Below, in pieces: positions 6,824-13,138 of a DNA stretch of 13,177 nucleotides (its first letter is position 1; every line of letters starts with the position of its first letter). The stretch spans positions 1 through 13,177 of the forward strand of contig JAADYY010000074.1 in the NCBI GenBank assembly GCA_010092805.1, written 5' to 3'. This DNA comes from Chloroflexota bacterium. GTDB taxonomy: Bacteria; Chloroflexota; Anaerolineae; Aggregatilineales; Phototrophicaceae. Position numbers and translations under genes: made by a program. The notes below the pieces were generated by a model. The model was given only the letters and a program-made list of their open reading frames with translations. It was not told the DNA's origin and made no database searches.

Positions 6824-6834
6824 TGATATTTTCG

Positions 6835-7647
6835 ATGACCCAAAACGGTGCTTACGCGATTGAACTGAAAGATGTCAGCGTGTACTACGGTGACAATCTG
6901 GCGGTCGACAAAGTCAACCTGAAGATCCAGAACCAGAAGATCACGGCGTTCATTGGGCCGTCGGGTTGCGGCAAGAGCACGGTACTGCGCGCGCTCAACC
7001 GCATGAACGACCTGATCTCGTCGGCGCGCGTGGAAGGCGAGGTGATCTTCCGCGAGCAGAATTTGTATGGGCCGAACATTGACCCGGTGGAGGTGCGCCG
7101 CCGCATTGGGATGGTGTTCCAGAAGCCGAACCCGTTCCCGAAGAGCATCTTCGATAACGTCGCTTACGGCCCCCGTCTGCTGGGCATCCGCAACCGCCAT
7201 GACCTGAGCGATATTGTTGAGAGCAGCCTGAAGGGCGCTTACTTGTGGGATGAAGTGCGCCAAGATTTGAAAAAGTCGGGGTTGGCGCTTTCGGGTGGTC
7301 AGCAGCAGCGGCTGTGCATCGCGCGGACGATTGCGGTGGAGCCGGAGATCATTTTGATGGACGAGCCGGCTTCGGCCCTCGACCCGATCTCGACGCAGGC
7401 GATTGAAGAGTTGATGAAAGACCTGGTGCAAAACCAGAAGTTCACCATCATCATTGTGACGCACAACATGCAGCAGGCGCAGCGCGTTTCGGACTACACC
7501 GCCTTCTACAGCATTCGCAAAGCGGAAGAGACCGAAGGCAAAGAGCGTCGCTGGGGCGTGCTGGTCGAGTTTGAGCCGACCCGGCAGTTGTTCGAGTCGC
7601 CGAAGAGCGAAGAGACCGAACGCTACATCGGCGGGGAATTCGGTTGA
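6835..7647 (+). CDS. pstB: Phosphate ABC transporter ATP-binding protein PstB
   Basis: Cytoplasmic ATPase that powers the PstC-PstA channel, 270 residues. All ABC motifs are intact: Walker A GPSGCGKST (41-49), Q-loop Gln96 in MVFQKPNPFPKSIFDNVAYG, signature LSGGQQQR (152-159), Walker B IILMDEPASALDP (172-184) and the H-loop His210 in VTHNM. Near the C terminus about 13 charged residues (IRKAEETEGKERR) are inserted before GVLVEFEPTRQLFESP; similar small insertions occur in other PstB proteins. The ATG at 6835 has no clear Shine-Dalgarno sequence. The nearest purine run (AGGGGA at 6809) is about 20 nt away and buried in the last hairpin of the upstream RNA element, so that element may affect PstB translation. 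The canonical phoU does not follow. Confidence 0.96.
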   Translation: MTQNGAYAIELKDVSVYYGDNLAVDKVNLKIQNQKITAFIGPSGCGKSTVLRALNRMNDLISSARVEGEVIFREQNLYGPNIDPVEVRRRIGMVFQKPNPFPKSIFDNVAYGPRLLGIRNRHDLSDIVESSLKGAYLWDEVRQDLKKSGLALSGGQQQRLCIARTIAVEPEIILMDEPASALDPISTQAIEELMKDLVQNQKFTIIIVTHNMQQAQRVSDYTAFYSIRKAEETEGKERRWGVLVEFEPTRQLFESPKSEETERYIGGEFG

Positions 7648-7658
7648 TCTGCTGCGCT

Positions 7659-7678
7659 AGATCGACTGCGGTCGATCT
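7659..7678. repeat. Small perfect inverted repeat after pstB
   Basis: AGATCGAC (7659-7666) and GTCGATCT (7671-7678) form an 8-bp stem with a TGCG loop, 12 bp after the pstB stop. It has no T-tract. It could act with the larger downstream hairpin to end or stabilise the pst transcript. Confidence 0.4.
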
Positions 7679-7687
7679 GTAAGCGGC

Positions 7688-7736
7688 AAGCAGTGCGGGG
7701 GCGTCTGGTGTGTCTACCGGACGCCCCCGGTTGCTT
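7688..7736. terminator. Bidirectional terminator hairpin between convergent pstB and the nitrilase-family gene
   Basis: A 14-bp stem with one G-T pair (7696-7709 with 7716-7729, loop GTGTCT) lies exactly between two converging genes. A flanking arm AAGCA (7688-7692) with TGCTT (7732-7736) extends the structure with small internal mismatches. The T-tracts are poor on both sides, so efficiency is uncertain, but its position and stability fit a shared terminator. Confidence 0.65.
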
Positions 7737-7745
7737 CACGACCGA

Positions 7746-8525
7746 TCAACGGGTGAGCGTGATGTCGTCGAGTGTGGACATCCGGTTGCGCACCACGTCA
7801 ACGAGGTCGAGGTCAATTTCAGCGGTCGCCAGCGTCGGGCTTTCGCCCACTTCCAGCACAATCTTCCCCCAGGGATCGACGATCATCGAATGGCCGCCAA
7901 AGGTGGCATCGCCGGTTTTGCCCACGCAGTTGGTCGCCACGACAAAGCACTGGTTTTCGATGGCACGGGCTTGCAACAGCGCCCGCCAGTGATCGATGCG
8001 TTCGATGGGCCACTCCGCCGGGATGATGACCATCTTGGCCGCTTGCAGTGCGTAGCGCCGGAACAGTTCCGGGAAGCGCAGGTCATAGCAGATCGCCAGG
8101 CCCGTTTCGCCCCAGGGCAAATCGATCAGCAGCGGTGTGGTACCGGGCTGCAGCCAGCGATGCTCGTTCATCAGCTTGAACAGATGAATCTTGCGGTAAA
8201 CGCCCATCACGCGCCCGTTGGGGGCGAAAAACGCCGCGCTGTTGGAAACTTCCACGCCGCGCTTTTCCATGAGCGAGCCGACGATGCTGATCTTGTTCTG
8301 GGTCGCCAGGGTCGCCGACTGCGCTAAGATGCCCACATTGAGCGGCGCGGCCAGCTCGCGGCTCTGATCGAGCGCGTAGCCAGTCGCCCACAATTCCGGC
8401 AGCACCAACAAATGGGACCCGCGCCGGGCGGCTTCCACTGCCATTTCTTCGGCGGTGTTGTAGTTCTTACGAAGGTCTCCCAGCGCGATATGCATCTGCG
8501 CCAGGCTGATGTTTAATTTAGCCAC
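7746..8525 (-). CDS. Carbon-nitrogen hydrolase (nitrilase superfamily), omega-amidase/Nit2-like
   Basis: Predicted cytoplasmic amidase of the nitrilase fold, 259 residues, normal for the Nit1/Nit2/YafV group. The Glu-Lys-Cys catalytic triad is complete: Glu44 in VLPELWATGY, Lys112 in VYRKIHLF and Cys146 in AICYDLRFPELFR. The RKIHLF and CYDLRFPELFR contexts are those of omega-amidases and deaminated-glutathione amidases, which hydrolyse 2-oxoglutaramate or damaged glutathione analogues, so a small-molecule repair role is likely. The substrate cannot be fixed from sequence. The start is GTG at 8525, supported by GGAG six bases upstream and by the strand MAKLNISLAQM that opens this fold. It is the last gene of the minus-strand run, 75 bp after the kinase-like gene. 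Confidence 0.88.
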   Translation of the reverse strand: MAKLNISLAQMHIALGDLRKNYNTAEEMAVEAARRGSHLLVLPELWATGYALDQSRELAAPLNVGILAQSATLATQNKISIVGSLMEKRGVEVSNSAAFFAPNGRVMGVYRKIHLFKLMNEHRWLQPGTTPLLIDLPWGETGLAICYDLRFPELFRRYALQAAKMVIIPAEWPIERIDHWRALLQARAIENQCFVVATNCVGKTGDATFGGHSMIVDPWGKIVLEVGESPTLATAEIDLDLVDVVRNRMSTLDDITLTR

Positions 8526-8600
8526 AGGTTGCTCCGCGAAAAGTCCGTCCTCGATACTTAGATGCCGGGTACAAGCGGCACCGCTAATTATTGTCCTAAC

Positions 8601-9158
8601 TTATACAGGACGCCAGTCCAGAACGGCGGCGGCTTCGCGCCAGCACGCGATGATGGCGTGGATGATGGCGGCATCGTCGCGGTACGATGTGTCGATCTCG
8701 TGGACGCCCGGCTGCCCGCGCACCGACCATTCACGGCGCAGATGGCCCAGCGCCAGCGCGCGTTCGTTCGGGTCGTGATAGCGCGCGCCCAAAGCCAGAT
8801 GCAGCCGCTGCAGCACCGCGTCCAACGTCGCCACCACACAGATCACCGGGCCAGTTGCCGCAAGCCGTTCCAGGTGATTGCTGCGCATCAAGGTTTGCCC
8901 GCCAATGTGCAGCACCGCGCCGCGATACAGCAAGATCTCGTTGAGCAGTTCGGTTTCCAGCAGCTTGATGCGTGCTTCGCCGTAGCGGACGCGGATGTCT
9001 TCGAGCGGCATCCCGGCGTGATCTTCGAGCCGCTGCTCAAAGGGCACCAGCGGCAGCCGCAGCGTAGCCGCCACCCGCCGAGCGATGGCGAACTGATCCG
9101 GCCCCACATAGCCGGTCAGGATCAGGTTGCGGTCAATGGGAGAGTTTGGGCCGAGCAT
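8601..9158 (-). CDS. Shikimate kinase-like protein with a degenerate P-loop (probable pseudokinase)
   Basis: A 185-residue protein with the length and layout of shikimate kinase: an opening strand NLILTGYVG (11-19), a helix ending in LPLVPFEQRLEDHAGMPLED (where the family has its shikimate-binding Asp and the GxxIxEI motif), RYGEARIKLLETELL (58-72, like the family's GE..FR..E), VLHIGGQ (82-88, like the GGG loop) and a final helix. The ATP loop is lost: the family's GxxGxGKST is here GYVGPDQFA (16-24), with neither the Lys nor the Ser/Thr. The third Gly of GGG is Gln. Catalysis as a shikimate kinase is therefore unlikely. It may be a regulatory or binding protein that kept the fold. The ATG at 9158 has AAGGA at about nine bases. 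Assignment was made by motif order, not by a search. Confidence 0.6.
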   Translation of the reverse strand: MLGPNSPIDRNLILTGYVGPDQFAIARRVAATLRLPLVPFEQRLEDHAGMPLEDIRVRYGEARIKLLETELLNEILLYRGAVLHIGGQTLMRSNHLERLAATGPVICVVATLDAVLQRLHLALGARYHDPNERALALGHLRREWSVRGQPGVHEIDTSYRDDAAIIHAIIACWREAAAVLDWRPV

Positions 9159-9172
9159 AGGCGGGAGTCCTT

Positions 9173-9242
9173 CTGGATAAAACTGGATAAAACCGGCTCA
9201 AGCCGAATGGAGCCAAATGGAGCCGAATGGAGCCGAATGAAG
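9173..9242. repeat. Array of 10-bp tandem repeats between the HAD and kinase-like genes
   Basis: Seven consecutive 10-bp units in exact register: CTGGATAAAA twice (9173, 9183), CCGGCTCAAG (9193), then CCGAATGGAG, CCAAATGGAG, CCGAATGGAG and CCGAATGAAG (9203-9242). CGGCT and AGCCG (9194-9205) also form a small perfect hairpin. The array fills most of the 93-bp gap and lies in the minus-strand leader just upstream of the kinase-like gene's ribosome-binding site. The mixed units suggest replication slippage. Confidence 0.75.
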
Positions 9243-9251
9243 CGTCATGGG

Positions 9252-10022
9252 CTAGGTGGCGGCAGGCTGACGCCACGCCGGGAACCACTGATCCAGCAGC
9301 GGCGGCAGTTCGGCGAAGCTTTTAATCGCTGCGTCGGCCTTGATCAGATAGTTGCTGATCGGCTGCTGGTGGGCATTGCCGCGCAGCACCGCCCGCATCC
9401 CCACCGACTGCGCCCCGGCGATGTCGGCTTCCGGGTTGTCGCCGATGAAGACGGCCTCGGTGGGCTTGATGTTCAGGCAGTTGAGGGCCGTCTGAAAGAT
9501 TGTCGGGTGCGGCTTCAGGTAGCCCACATCCGCCGCCGAAATCCGGCATTCCGGGAACAAGTGCAGCAGATCATGGGTGCGCAGTTCGGTGTCGCGCAGG
9601 CGCATCGGCTGGTAGGCGTTGGTGACGATGCCGACGCGGACGTTATGCGCTTGGAGCGTTTCGATGAGCGCGGGCACATCGGGGAAGACGGTGGTACCGG
9701 GCACCGCATCCCAGGCGTAAGCGTCTAGGCAGCGGCTGTAGTCGAGCACACCGGGCGGCACCCCCAGCGCCACCGCCGCCTCAATGAGCACGCTGCCGAC
9801 GTTGGGCGCGCGCATACTCGTGCGTGAGTCCGCCCAGGCCGTCATGGTGCGGTTGTGAAATTCGGTGGCGTAAGCCTCGACGTCGTTGATTGGGTGGCCC
9901 TCAGCGCGGATAAAATCGAGCACGCCGCCCAGCAGCCGGCTTTCGAGCGTCGTCCAATCGGAGTTGAAGCCGCTCCAATCGAGCAGCGTGTCGTCCATGT
10001 CGAACAGTACAGCCTTGAGCAT
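9252..10022 (-). CDS. HAD-superfamily hydrolase (subfamily IA-like phosphatase)
   Basis: A 256-residue haloacid dehalogenase-type hydrolase, probably acting on a small phosphorylated metabolite in the cytoplasm. All four motifs are present: I, FDMDDTLLD (nucleophile Asp8, general acid Asp10); II, VTNAY (Thr134); III, Lys170 in YLKPHPTIFQ; IV, FIGDNPEADIAGA (Asp195 and Asp200). A helical cap occupies about residues 16-105. The GDNPEADIAGA motif is shared with pyrimidine 5'-nucleotidase (YjjG-like) and phosphoglycolate phosphatase-like members, but the substrate cannot be assigned. It starts 15 bp after the SDR gene's stop, with AGGAA eight bases before the ATG, so the two genes are probably co-transcribed. 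Confidence 0.88.
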   Translation of the reverse strand: MLKAVLFDMDDTLLDWSGFNSDWTTLESRLLGGVLDFIRAEGHPINDVEAYATEFHNRTMTAWADSRTSMRAPNVGSVLIEAAVALGVPPGVLDYSRCLDAYAWDAVPGTTVFPDVPALIETLQAHNVRVGIVTNAYQPMRLRDTELRTHDLLHLFPECRISAADVGYLKPHPTIFQTALNCLNIKPTEAVFIGDNPEADIAGAQSVGMRAVLRGNAHQQPISNYLIKADAAIKSFAELPPLLDQWFPAWRQPAAT

Positions 10023-10037
10023 CGATGCGATTCCTGA

Positions 10038-11033
10038 TCAGTCCGTCAGTTGGTCGGCGGGTTTGGTGCCCGGCACGATGATAGCGGTGGCGGCGTCGTC
10101 TTGTGCGCGCCAGGTCATGAGCGTGTCCTCGATGCCGGAGCGGAAATCTGGGAAGCGCGGCGTCCAACCGAGCTGCGCTTTGGCCTCCGCGTTATCGACG
10201 TGGGTATCCAGGTGCATCAGCGCGATCTGCTGGCGGCGCTTGAGTGTCGGCAGGCCGCGCCCCTGCACCGAGCGGTTGGTGGGCGGGCGCACGCCCAGCG
10301 CATCCACGAACTGCATCAGAAATTCCGGCGGCGAGGTTGGGTCGTCGTCCACCACATCAAACGCGACATCGTTGGGCCGTTTTTCCAGCGCCAGCATGAT
10401 TGTGGCGATGGCGTCGTCTAAGTGAATGAAGTGGGCTTCGCGGTCGTGCGGGCCAAACGGCGGGAAGTCGCCGACGCGCATGGCGTCATAAATCGTCCGC
10501 AAGTTCACCGATTCGGGGCCGTAGATGAAGCCGAAGCGCAGCACCGACGCCGTGACCGTCGCGTCAATCACCGAACGCTCAGCGACCCGCGCCGCCTCGA
10601 TCAGCGGGGCCAGCGGGGCCATCCGTTCCTCTGCGGGATCGAGCGTGGCCTGTGTGAAGGTATAGCTGCTGTGCAGAAAATAGTCGATGCCGAAACTTTC
10701 CGCCGCTTCGATCAGCGCGGGGGTGCCTTCGGCCAGCAGGCGCGTATCCCAGGGGGCGGGACGGTAGGGCACATGGTTGGCGAGCATCGGTGCCAGGTTG
10801 ATCACGATGCTTGGCTTTTTGATGGCCATGGCGCTGCGCAGTTCGCCCGCCCGGTACGGATCCGGAAAGACGGGCAGCGCACCGTCAGCGCGCACGAGCT
10901 TGGCACCGTCGGCGCGCAGCGTCATACCGGTGACGATGTGCCCCGCCACCACCAAGCGCCGTGTGAGCAAGCGCGCCAATGCCCCGGTCGCGCCCGTGAT
11001 GAAAATACTCATTGGGGTTGCATTGTCAGTCAT
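10038..11033 (-). CDS. NAD-dependent epimerase/dehydratase-like protein (extended SDR fold), catalytic motif not evident
   Basis: 331 residues with an N-terminal Rossmann fold: IFITGATGALARLL (10-23) is the nucleotide-binding loop of extended short-chain dehydrogenases, with Ala in place of the last Gly of GxxGxxG. INLAPM near 79-84 is where such enzymes have the NAG/NLAA strand. HSSYTFTQ holds the Ser of the active site, and VLRFGFIYGPES is the classic downstream strand. The usual catalytic YxxxK is missing: at its expected place the sequence reads APLIEAARVAER. It may bind NAD(P)(H) without epimerase activity. The start at 11033 is preferred over Met8, since neither has a strong ribosome-binding site but the first lies about 40 nt after a good promoter. 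First gene of the minus-strand run. Confidence 0.8.
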   Translation of the reverse strand: MTDNATPMSIFITGATGALARLLTRRLVVAGHIVTGMTLRADGAKLVRADGALPVFPDPYRAGELRSAMAIKKPSIVINLAPMLANHVPYRPAPWDTRLLAEGTPALIEAAESFGIDYFLHSSYTFTQATLDPAEERMAPLAPLIEAARVAERSVIDATVTASVLRFGFIYGPESVNLRTIYDAMRVGDFPPFGPHDREAHFIHLDDAIATIMLALEKRPNDVAFDVVDDDPTSPPEFLMQFVDALGVRPPTNRSVQGRGLPTLKRRQQIALMHLDTHVDNAEAKAQLGWTPRFPDFRSGIEDTLMTWRAQDDAATAIIVPGTKPADQLTD

Positions 11034-11078
11034 GGGTTGCTTTCACCCGCTGCTCAGGATTGGTCAAGTTAGGGTTAG

Positions 11079-11107
11079 ATTATGCCACTTCCCCGCTGGG
11101 CTATCAA
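11079..11107 (-). promoter_or_regulatory. Sigma-70-like promoter for the SDR-HAD-kinase-like-nitrilase run
   Basis: On the minus strand TTGATA (11107-11102) and CATAAT (11084-11079) are separated by exactly 17 bp, each matching the consensus at 5/6. Transcription would start near 11072 and give a leader of about 40 nt before the SDR start codon. This is the best-scoring housekeeping-type promoter seen in the window. Confidence 0.6.
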
Positions 11108-11167
11108 GCGCCGCCGAAAACGGTCATTCTCACAGTGGATTAAGCCAGATGTGTTACCTAAAGACAG

Positions 11168-11181
11168 GGTACTTGCGTACC
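11168..11181. promoter_or_regulatory. Small inverted repeat in the superoxide dismutase leader
   Basis: GGTAC (11168-11172) and GTACC (11177-11181) are perfect reverse complements around TTGC, 38 bp before the superoxide dismutase ATG. It could be an operator or an mRNA hairpin. No clear plus-strand promoter was found for this gene. Confidence 0.25.
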
Positions 11182-11218
11182 ATCGTCACAATCAAATCAA
11201 GCCACTGGAGGTATTCCC

Positions 11219-11965
11219 ATGTCCAAGCTGAACAAGCCGTCACGCCGCGCCTTCCTGCGCAACTCTGCTCTGATGGGTGCTGCTCTGGCCACGCCGCTGT
11301 TCACATTGCAGGTGACCACACAGCGCCCAGTGATCGCGCTGGCGCAGGTCGAAGGGCCGTTCGCGCTGCCGGAACTCGACTATGCGTTCGACGCACTCGA
11401 ACCCAATATCGACGCCCGCACGATGGAAATCCATTATTCGCGTCATCATCAGGGGTATGTCAACAACCTGAATAACGCTGTCGTCGGCACCGAATTCGAG
11501 ACGATGAGCCTCGAAGAGCTGCTCAGCGATCTGGCCGCGCTGCCAGAGGAGATCCGCACGACAGTGCGCAACAACGGCGGCGGTCACGCCAACCACAACC
11601 TGTACTGGGACATCATGTCGCCGGACGGCGGCGGCCAGCCCACAGGGGATTTGCTGGGCGCGATGGAGGCGGCTTTCGGCGATTACGAGTCGTTCCAGGC
11701 CGAATTCCGCACCGCTGGGCTGACGCGCTTCGGTTCGGGCTGGGCGTGGCTGACGGTCGATGGCGACGGCGCGCTGGCGGTGAGTTCGACGCCGAACCAG
11801 GATACGCCGATCATGGACGGGCTGACGCCGCTGCTGGGCATGGATGTGTGGGAGCACGCCTACTACCTGAATTACCAGAATCGGCGCGGCGATTATATTG
11901 AGGCCTTCTGGAATGTCATCAACTGGGCGCGCGTCGCTGAACGGCACGCCGCCGCCACCAGCTAA
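11219..11965 (+). CDS. Tat-exported Mn-type superoxide dismutase
   Basis: Converts superoxide to oxygen and hydrogen peroxide outside the membrane. The 248-residue protein carries a twin-arginine signal (SRRAFLRNS at 8-16, hydrophobic region to about 32, ALA at 40-42 as a likely cleavage site). It then has a full Fe/Mn superoxide dismutase: metal ligands His72 (MEIHYSRHH), His126 (GGGHANHNLYW), Asp209 and His213 (MDVWEHAYYLNYQ), with gateway Tyr80. Gln194 in STPNQDTPIM, with Gly in GGGH, is the Mn-type arrangement; Fe types carry the second-shell Gln elsewhere. GGAGG seven bases before the ATG fixes the start. Tat export suggests the metal is loaded in the cytoplasm, protecting Mn specificity. 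It may be secreted or wall-associated, as no anchor is seen. Confidence 0.95.
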   Translation: MSKLNKPSRRAFLRNSALMGAALATPLFTLQVTTQRPVIALAQVEGPFALPELDYAFDALEPNIDARTMEIHYSRHHQGYVNNLNNAVVGTEFETMSLEELLSDLAALPEEIRTTVRNNGGGHANHNLYWDIMSPDGGGQPTGDLLGAMEAAFGDYESFQAEFRTAGLTRFGSGWAWLTVDGDGALAVSSTPNQDTPIMDGLTPLLGMDVWEHAYYLNYQNRRGDYIEAFWNVINWARVAERHAAATS

Positions 11966-12034
11966 CGATCAGCCAGCGTGATGATCACGCAGTGGGTGGC
12001 CCAGCGCGCGCCGGGTCGCCTGCTGCGCGGTCTG
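11966..12034. terminator. Short convergent gap with a weak hairpin
   Basis: Between the superoxide dismutase stop and the propeller gene's stop lie 69 bp. GCGTGA (11976-11981) and TCACGC (11985-11990) form a 6-bp stem with a TGA loop, without a T-tract. It is the only terminator candidate here and is weak. Confidence 0.25.
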
Positions 12035-13102
12035 TCAGCGGCCTGACCACCACGCGGGCCGAAAATCGCCGCCGGGCCGATCCGTGAGGTTGCGCAGCGC
12101 CCCGGTGGCGATGTCGAGCCGCCAGATGTCGGTATCGAACCCCCGATCTGAGACAAACGCAATCGCTGATCCGTCTGGCGACCACACCGGCGAATGATCG
12201 AGGCCGGCGTAGTTCGTCAGGTTGCGCTCGACGCCCGTTGCAACGTCCAGTAAATAGATCTCATACGAGTTGTTCGGCTCATCCGATTCGTAGAGGATAT
12301 ACGCGCCGTCGGGTGACCACGCCGGGTTGTTATGGTTGTGATCAGCGGTGGAGAGGCGGCGTTGGCTGCCATCGGCGAGGGTGGTGGCGTAAATTTGCCA
12401 GGGGCCGCCGTCCCGATCCGTCATGAAGATGAGCTGTGAGCCGTCCGGCGACCAGCTTGGATTTGTGTTGCTCGTGGGGCTGCTGGTCTGCGTGAGGTTG
12501 CGCGGCGTGCCGCCGTTGATGCTGACGACCCAGATGTCGTTATTCCCATCCCGATCTGACACAAAAGCGATCTGCGATCCGTCTGGCGACCACACCGGGT
12601 ATTGATCGCGGGAGAAGACTTCGGTGCGGGTGAGGTTGCGCGCGGCCCCGCCCGTAACCGGCATCACCCAGATGTCACGGCTGGGGTCACGGTCGGCGCG
12701 GAAGCGGCCTGACTCAAAGGCGATCCACGCGCCGTCGGGCGAAAGGGCCGGGCGCTCATCCTGGAATTCGCCGTGCGGCCCGGTCAGGTTGACGGCGCGA
12801 TTGGTGAACAGATCGAGGCGGTGCAGGTCGCGCGACCAATCCTGCCCGCCCACCTCAAAGATCAAGCGGCGTCCGTCTGGCGTCCAGACCAACCGGGTGA
12901 GCACAGTCGGCATTGACGTGGCCATGGGGCCAATAGTGACCCCACGCATGAGATCCATTAGGTAGATTTGTTGGCGGCCACGCTGCGTCGAGATGAACGC
13001 TAAGCGCTCACCGCCGGGTGGCATGACTTGCTGGGCAGCGACCACCGCCGCAACCTGCACAATCACCAGAATGACGGCCAACAGTGTCAGACGAATGAAC
13101 AC
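12035..13102 (-). CDS. Exported PD40/TolB-like seven-bladed beta-propeller protein
   Basis: 355 residues. Residues 3-24 form a signal peptide or membrane anchor (LTLLAVILVIVQVAAVVA, then AQQ). The rest consists of PD40 repeats of about 45 residues. Six carry the xWSPDG-type motif (LVWTPDG, PALSPDG, PVWSPDG, PSWSPDG, PAWSPDG, PVWSPDG), most followed by SDRDG and a DIWxxD strand. The N-terminal unit (GGERLAFISTQRGRQQIYLM) lacks its own PxWSP strand, and the protein ends with RPAWWSGR, just that strand. This suggests a seven-bladed ring closed by its two ends. TolB proteins act with Pal in diderms, but TolB's N-terminal domain and the tol-pal genes are absent here, so the partner is unknown. The start is GTG at 13102, with GGAGG just upstream. 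Confidence 0.85.
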   Translation of the reverse strand: MFIRLTLLAVILVIVQVAAVVAAQQVMPPGGERLAFISTQRGRQQIYLMDLMRGVTIGPMATSMPTVLTRLVWTPDGRRLIFEVGGQDWSRDLHRLDLFTNRAVNLTGPHGEFQDERPALSPDGAWIAFESGRFRADRDPSRDIWVMPVTGGAARNLTRTEVFSRDQYPVWSPDGSQIAFVSDRDGNNDIWVVSINGGTPRNLTQTSSPTSNTNPSWSPDGSQLIFMTDRDGGPWQIYATTLADGSQRRLSTADHNHNNPAWSPDGAYILYESDEPNNSYEIYLLDVATGVERNLTNYAGLDHSPVWSPDGSAIAFVSDRGFDTDIWRLDIATGALRNLTDRPGGDFRPAWWSGR

Positions 13103-13112
13103 AGCCCCTCCG

Positions 13113-13138
13113 GCTGATAATCACGCAAGATGATCAGC
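13113..13138. promoter_or_regulatory. Inverted repeat just upstream of the propeller gene
   Basis: GCTGAT (13113-13118) and ATCAGC (13133-13138) are reverse complements separated by 14 bp, starting about 10 bp before the GTG start on the minus strand and next to the ribosome-binding site. It could be an operator or a leader hairpin. No convincing promoter was found in 13103-13177. Confidence 0.25.

Noticed and set aside
6616..6834. A remnant iscB/tnpB coding sequence
   Set aside because: I looked for RuvC, HNH or zinc-finger motifs in all frames and saw none; the space is also too short for more than a fragment.
6652..7464. Minus-strand open frame of 270 codons spanning the RNA element and pstB
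   Set aside because: Shadow of pstB. The part over the RNA element shows no similarity to IscB, TnpB or TnpA.
9173..9242. CRISPR array
   Set aside because: Units are 10 bp, directly adjacent and without spacers, and no cas genes are nearby.
8562..9728. Plus-strand open frame of 388 codons across the kinase-like and HAD genes
   Set aside because: Low-complexity Arg/Gln/His-rich translation that spans two minus-strand genes and the 10-bp repeat array; no start signal or domain.
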